Below, one piece after another: positions 60,268-64,000 of a DNA stretch of 64,000 bases. The DNA comes from Panacibacter microcysteis (GTDB lineage Bacteria; Bacteroidota; Bacteroidia; Chitinophagales; Chitinophagaceae). The translations under genes and the position numbers were made by a program. The notes under the pieces are model-generated. The model was not told where the DNA came from. It worked only from the letters and a program-made list of their open reading frames with translations, and did no database searches. The stretch lies in the NCBI RefSeq assembly GCF_015831355.1, contig NZ_JADWYR010000002.1, forward strand, positions 372,001-436,000. The letters run 5' to 3'. Position 1 is the stretch's first letter. Each line of letters begins with the position of its first letter.

Positions 60268-61308
60268 ATGGTCCGAACCGCTTTAACTGTATTGCTGATT
60301 GCCACGTGTTGTTTTGCCGGTGCGCAGCAGCGCCCGTATTACACCCAATACGTACTTAATAATTATATACTTAACCCCGCCGTTGCAGGTATTGAAAATT
60401 ACTGGGATATAAAAGCCAGCCACCGTCACCAGTGGGTGGGTATAAACGGCGCACCTGTTACAACATATTTTACCCTGCAGGGGCCGCTTTCGCGCAATAG
60501 TTCGGGCCGGCAAACAGCCACAACCGTGCGCACACCCGGGGAAAACCCCCGTGGCCATGTTTTTATGGAAGAGTACCAGTCGACAGACCCGCATCATGGC
60601 GTTGGGCTGACCGTGCTTAATGACAGGACCGGGCCCATCAACCGTTTTTCTTTACAAGGCACTTACGCATATCATATACCGTTGAATGATCGTATAAGCC
60701 TCGGTGGAGGTTTATCGCTCGGTATACAGAATGTTACGCTAAGAACCAACGAATTGGATTTTGGCGAAGCTTACACGGTAGATCCTGTTGTTGCCGGCAG
60801 TGCATATATCAACAACATCAGACCGGATATCAGCCTCGGTATTATGGCCTATAGCGCAAAATGGTTTGCAGGGCTTGGTGTGCAGCAGGTGGTACCATCG
60901 AGAATTAGTTTCAATGATGGTAAACTTACTGGTGACAGTGTAACATTGCTGAATAACAAGCTTGTACCGCACCTATTTTTACAGGCAGGCTACCGTATAC
61001 TGCTGGGCGAAGATTTTAGCTTATTGCCTTCCATAACAGCCAAATATGTAAATCCTGTACCACTAAGTTTTGACATCAATATAAAACTGCAATACCGCGA
61101 TCTTATCTGGGCTGGCGTTTCAGCAAGGCCGGATGATGGCTTCGCAGGCATGTTGGGTGTAAACTTAAACAGCAGCATTAATATTGGTTATTCTTACGAT
61201 TATACAACAACGCTGCTTAATACGGTTAGCAAAGGAACACATGAAATTGTAGTAGGCTTCCTGCTGGGCAATAAATATGGTGACTGGTGCCCTAGAAATG
61301 TCTGGTAA
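60268..61308 (+). CDS. PorP/SprF-like type IX secretion membrane protein
   Basis: The 346-residue protein has a signal peptide (MVRTALTVLLIATCCFAGAQ) and the PorP/SprF start YYTQYVLNNYILNPAVAGIE, DIKASHRHQWVGINGAPVTT. A barrel follows (GVGLTVLNDRTGPINR-like HGVGLTVLNDRTGPI, NNIRPDISLGIMAYSA, YSYDYTTTLL) with the typical end NKYGDWCPRNVW. PorP/SprF proteins are outer-membrane barrels of the type IX secretion system, needed for export or surface attachment of some cargo. No gldJ/K/L/M/N genes are adjacent, so this is one of the dispersed paralogues. The large gene at 55588 encodes a type IX cargo. Confidence 0.85.
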   Translation: MVRTALTVLLIATCCFAGAQQRPYYTQYVLNNYILNPAVAGIENYWDIKASHRHQWVGINGAPVTTYFTLQGPLSRNSSGRQTATTVRTPGENPRGHVFMEEYQSTDPHHGVGLTVLNDRTGPINRFSLQGTYAYHIPLNDRISLGGGLSLGIQNVTLRTNELDFGEAYTVDPVVAGSAYINNIRPDISLGIMAYSAKWFAGLGVQQVVPSRISFNDGKLTGDSVTLLNNKLVPHLFLQAGYRILLGEDFSLLPSITAKYVNPVPLSFDINIKLQYRDLIWAGVSARPDDGFAGMLGVNLNSSINIGYSYDYTTTLLNTVSKGTHEIVVGFLLGNKYGDWCPRNVW

Positions 61309-61352
61309 TAACAATTTCCGAAAACTGAAAGTCCAGGTGAGTGTATAAAACA

Positions 61353-61377
61353 AAAAATCCTGCAGGGCAGGATTTTT
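61353..61377 (+). terminator. Terminator of the PorP/SprF-like gene
   Basis: AAAAATCCTGC / GCAGGATTTTT, an 11-bp perfect stem with a 3-nt loop, about 45 bp after the stop. Further AT-rich DNA to 61607 shows nothing recognisable. Confidence 0.85.
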
Positions 61378-61607
61378 AGATTAGGTTAACAATCTAAAAA
61401 ATTTTTACGAGGGAGAAAAACTGTGGTTCTTTTGGATAAATTGGATATTAAAACGGTGGATTTTGAAAACAAATAATGTTAATCAAATCACAATGTAAAT
61501 GTAGATAAATGTATTTTTCACACATAACAAGAAAAGACTAACTGATATCCTTAATGGACACGGCATGCCTTTTTTGGACATTTTTAATAGATAGGTGATT
61601 TTTTAAT

Positions 61608-62282
61608 CTATTTAAGCAGATCCGGACGTTTGGTGCTGGTTAACCTGTATGCCTCTTCGTAGCGCCAGTCATCGATGAGTTTAGGATTACCCGAAAGTAA
61701 TACAGGCGGCACTTTCCAGCCCCGGAAGTCTTCCGGTCTTGTGTAAACGGGCGGCGCAAGCATATTATCCTGGAAAGAATCAAACAAAGCAGAGGTTTCA
61801 TCATTCAACACACCGGGAAGCAGCCGTCCTATGCTGTCAACGATTACGGCTGCTGCAAGTTCTCCGCCACTGAGCACGTAATCACCAATGGACAATTCCT
61901 TTGTAACATAATGATCCCTGATACGCTGGTCGATTCCTTTATAATGCCCGCATATAATAATGAGATTGTCTTTGAGCGATAGCTGGTTGGCGATGCCCTG
62001 GTTTAGCGTAGTGCCGTCCGGCGTTACATAAATGATCTCATCGTAAGAGCGCTCACTTTTCAGTTGTTCAATCGCTTTTGCAAGTGGCTCACACATCATT
62101 ACCATACCGGCGCCGCCACCATACTGGTAGTCGTCAACCTGCCCGTAAGCATTGACAGCCCATTGGCGTAAATTATGCAGGCAGACCTCCAGTAAACCTT
62201 TCTCCTTTGCCCTTTTCATGATGCTGTGGTCTAGCGGGCTTTCCAGTAATTCCGGCAATACAGTTATTATATCTATTCTCAT
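61608..62282 (-). CDS. trmD: tRNA (guanine-N1-)-methyltransferase
   Basis: The 224-residue SPOUT methyltransferase has [58 protein letters not shown] (the knot) and [20 protein letters not shown]. It methylates G37 of tRNAs reading CCN and other codons, which prevents frameshifting. The C-terminal domain ([20 protein letters not shown]) is complete. It lies 6 bp downstream of the S4-domain gene. rimM, rplS and rpsP, often beside trmD, are not present here. Confidence 0.95.
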   Translation of the reverse strand: MRIDIITVLPELLESPLDHSIMKRAKEKGLLEVCLHNLRQWAVNAYGQVDDYQYGGGAGMVMMCEPLAKAIEQLKSERSYDEIIYVTPDGTTLNQGIANQLSLKDNLIIICGHYKGIDQRIRDHYVTKELSIGDYVLSGGELAAAVIVDSIGRLLPGVLNDETSALFDSFQDNMLAPPVYTRPEDFRGWKVPPVLLSGNPKLIDDWRYEEAYRLTSTKRPDLLK

Positions 62283-62288
62283 ATTGTG

Positions 62289-62681
62289 TTATTCGTTTTC
62301 GAGGAAATCGCCCAGGTCCCTGCGCTGTTTTTTCGTAGGACGACCAATTTTACTAAGCCTCTTACCTGTATGAAAAGTTGCAGCCTGGAAGTTTAGTCGT
62401 TCCAGTTCTTCTGCCGGTGTAATATCAACATAAAATTTGATGGCTTCTGTATAAGCAACCCGGTTATGTAACAAAGCAGTAACACGAATAACCCATTTAC
62501 GCGCTTCTGTTTTTACTTCGTATTCTTCGCCAACATTCACCGTTTTGGAAGCTTTCGCAGTATTGCCCAGCCACTTTACTTTGCCTTTGTCGCATGCATC
62601 TGCCGCCTGGCTGCGTGTTTTAAACAGTCGTATAGACCACAGGTATTTATCAATCCGCAGCTTTTCTTTCTGTTCTGTCAT
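62289..62681 (-). CDS. S4-domain RNA-binding protein (Hsp15-like)
   Basis: The 130-residue protein begins with LRIDKYLWSIRLFKTRSQAA, the S4 RNA-binding helix-turn, and continues with GKVKWLGNTAKASKTVNVGE, a strand-rich S4 end. A basic C-terminal tail (KRLSKIGRPTKKQRRDLGDF) completes the Hsp15/HslR-type architecture. Hsp15 binds free 50S subunits carrying peptidyl-tRNA. Function is inferred from domain and size. It is 6 bp upstream of trmD, so the two are probably co-transcribed. Confidence 0.85.
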   Translation of the reverse strand: MTEQKEKLRIDKYLWSIRLFKTRSQAADACDKGKVKWLGNTAKASKTVNVGEEYEVKTEARKWVIRVTALLHNRVAYTEAIKFYVDITPAEELERLNFQAATFHTGKRLSKIGRPTKKQRRDLGDFLENE

Positions 62682-62715
62682 ACACCAAAATTATAAATAA
62701 CCGGTTACAGCGTAA

Positions 62716-62837
62716 AGAGTAATAAGTAATAAGTAATAAGTGGTAAGTAGTAAGTGGTAAGTAGTAAGTAGTGGGTGGTAAGTGGTTAGTAGTAAGTAAA
62801 AGTGATAAGTTGTAAGTGCTATGTAATAAGTGATAAG
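62716..62837. repeat. Heptamer tandem repeat (AAGTRRT)
   Basis: About 17 imperfect tandem units of seven bases, AAGTAAT, AAGTGGT and AAGTAGT being the main forms. The unit order is irregular but the period is kept over 120 bp. Translated on the minus strand it gives a false frame of LLLTTYH-type repeats. Confidence 0.85.
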
Positions 62838-62925
62838 AGATCGATATTGATATAGCGCGGTAAATTCACCATTCACCATTGATCATTCACCAGCAATAAA
62901 AAACATCTGTTATTGATGCTTACAA

Positions 62926-62953
62926 TTGTTATTACGATTTTATATTATCTTCA
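62926..62953 (+). promoter_or_regulatory. Candidate Bacteroidota-type promoter for PEP carboxylase
   Basis: TTG at 62926-62928 is followed after 17 bp by TATCTTCA at 62946-62953, near TAnnTTTG. The ATG is at 63000. Confidence 0.4.
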
Positions 62954-62999
62954 CAACCTTGCTACGATTGCCTGTATAAAGTATGAAAATGTTTAGAAT

Positions 63000-64000
63000 A
63001 TGGACGTGTATTCAAATAGCGCATTGCAGCAATTCAGGAACCTTGTAGGTATCCGTTTCCAGCTTTACAATAGCTTATTTACTTCGTTGCCCTTTCACCG
63101 TATTGAGAAAACCGGTGTATTGTTGTCATTGTTCCTGCTTCATTGTGAAGAAGGCTTTCTCAAAAAGCAGAGCCCGGTAGAGATAGTGGACAGTTTTCTC
63201 TCCCAGTATACATCTTATAAAAAAGAACAGGAGTTTATAGACCTTTTGTTTCGTTTTATACAATATTCAGAAAGGCAGGTAGTACTTTTTGATGCACTCG
63301 AAGATGCCGCGTTTAAAAACGTAAATGATCTAAACGGAACAGGTACGCTCAAACACCTGGAGTCTGAAGTTATCCAAAACCAGTCAAGGCCCGAACTTGC
63401 CGAAAAGCTGAAGGACTTCTCGGTAAGGCTGGTGCTTACGGCACATCCCACACAGTTTTATCCCGGCGAGGTATTGGGTATCATCAACGATCTTTCTGCG
63501 GCGCTGGCAGAAGAAAATGCGGCCATGATCAACATGTACCTGCAGCAGCTCGGTAAAACGCCATTTCTGAAAAAGCAAAAGCCCACACCTTATGATGAGG
63601 CAGTAAGCCTGCTCTGGTTTTTGGAAAACGTATTTTACCAGGCAGCAGGGGGTATACTGATGAAATTAAAAGATCAGTATGGAGATTTTATACAATCGAA
63701 AAATCCAATCATAAGAATGGGCTTCTGGCCCGGCGGAGACAGGGATGGTAACCCCTTTGTAAAAGCCGACACTACTCTAAAAGTTGCAGACGCATTACGC
63801 AACGGCATTCTGCGGTCTTATTATTTCTCTGTAAGAAGGCTCAAGCGCAGGCTTACTTTTAAAGGCGTTGAGGAACGGTGCATTGAACTGGAAAAGAAAC
63901 TGTACGATAATCTTTTTGTACCCGGTCACAAGGCCAACATCACACAAAAAGAAATACTGCAAACCCTCAATGAAGCCAGAAGGATTTTGATAGAGCAACA
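63000..64000 (+). CDS. ppc: Phosphoenolpyruvate carboxylase, 3' end outside the window
   Basis: The frame opens at ATG 63000 and continues through the window end without a stop, giving 333 residues of what should be a protein of about 850-900. It has the two best PEP carboxylase signatures: VLTAHPTQFYPGEVLG (catalytic His) and MGFWPGGDRDGNPFV. The start MDVYSNSALQQFRN has no signal peptide. The enzyme carboxylates PEP to oxaloacetate, refilling the TCA cycle; it complements the malate:quinone oxidoreductase at 44586. A heptamer repeat and a candidate promoter lie upstream. Confidence 0.9.
   Translation, partial: MDVYSNSALQQFRNLVGIRFQLYNSLFTSLPFHRIEKTGVLLSLFLLHCEEGFLKKQSPVEIVDSFLSQYTSYKKEQEFIDLLFRFIQYSERQVVLFDALEDAAFKNVNDLNGTGTLKHLESEVIQNQSRPELAEKLKDFSVRLVLTAHPTQFYPGEVLGIINDLSAALAEENAAMINMYLQQLGKTPFLKKQKPTPYDEAVSLLWFLENVFYQAAGGILMKLKDQYGDFIQSKNPIIRMGFWPGGDRDGNPFVKADTTLKVADALRNGILRSYYFSVRRLKRRLTFKGVEERCIELEKKLYDNLFVPGHKANITQKEILQTLNEARRILIEQ

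Larger units (their letters stand above)
62682..62999. other. Intergenic region between the S4-domain and PEP carboxylase genes
   Basis: 318 bp divergent region. It contains the heptamer tandem repeat (62716-62837), a short duplicated CATTCACCATT-type segment near 62866-62891, and a candidate promoter (62926-62953). The open frame across the repeat on the minus strand is an artefact of the repeat. Confidence 0.7.

Noticed and set aside
62691-62879. A 62-residue frame rich in LLLTTYH on the minus strand
   Set aside because: It is the heptamer repeat read as codons.
1-64000. tRNA, rRNA or known riboswitch
   Set aside because: No cloverleaf with CCA-type ends, rRNA motif or recognisable riboswitch core was seen by eye. 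A covariance search would be decisive.

Overview
The window looks like a chromosomal segment of a Bacteroidota bacterium, most likely of the Chitinophagaceae/Chitinophagia type. The evidence is a PorP/SprF-like type IX secretion protein, a subtilase with a type IX C-terminal sorting domain, TonB-dependent receptors with and without a carboxypeptidase-like N-terminal domain, DUF5689/lamin-tail lipoproteins, several DinB-fold proteins, an almost complete lack of Shine-Dalgarno sequences, and several -7 boxes close to TAnnTTTG. Genus and species cannot be read from the sequence.

Layout. 1-14 kb: a truncated TIM-barrel hydrolase, acyl-CoA carboxylase beta subunit, FabH-like synthase, CAP protein, GNAT, an orphan ABC ATPase, BstA-like DinB protein, Nudix hydrolase, VCBS-repeat protein, pentapeptide, DinB and methyltransferase genes, and an Omp85-like barrel. 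14.5-25.4 kb, all on the minus strand: a complete Kdp potassium system. It consists of an NtrC-type response regulator, three tiny membrane proteins (the third is KdpF), KdpA, KdpB, KdpC, a porin, a stand-alone KdpD sensor/USP protein and a separate PAS/HAMP histidine kinase. 25.7-31.5 kb: a DUF5689 lipoprotein and TonB receptor, divergent from a secreted endonuclease/phosphatase-family protein. 31.5-36 kb: an accessory patch with a decayed IS110-type transposase, then four co-oriented small genes separated by spacers with a shared motif; one of these genes carries an in-frame amber codon. 36-44.5 kb: a siderophore-type TonB receptor, a flavin reductase and secreted or disordered proteins, including a BON-domain protein. 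44.5-64 kb: malate:quinone oxidoreductase, a HipA-like kinase with DUF3037 partner, GH43 and a Tat-exported oxidoreductase, a Na+/H+ antiporter, the subtilase, WbqC, PorP/SprF, TrmD, an S4 protein and the start of PEP carboxylase.

The most striking signal is not a gene. At least 23 copies of a short intergenic repeat are scattered over the window. The 20-bp core has two forms, GTTGTGTCACTCACTTGTAC (type A, 13 copies) and GTTGCGTCGCACTCTTGTAC (type B, 10 copies). They differ at four positions, two of which change together so that a small dyad (GTG-T-CAC or GCG-T-CGC) is kept. Copies lie between genes, including three junctions inside the kdp cluster. Wherever two share one intergenic space (four cases) they converge. 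They are absent from the 31.5-36.1 kb accessory patch. This looks like a REP/BIME-like or MITE-like family whose mobiliser is not in the window.

All calls come from reading the sequence and recalling families; no database search was run.
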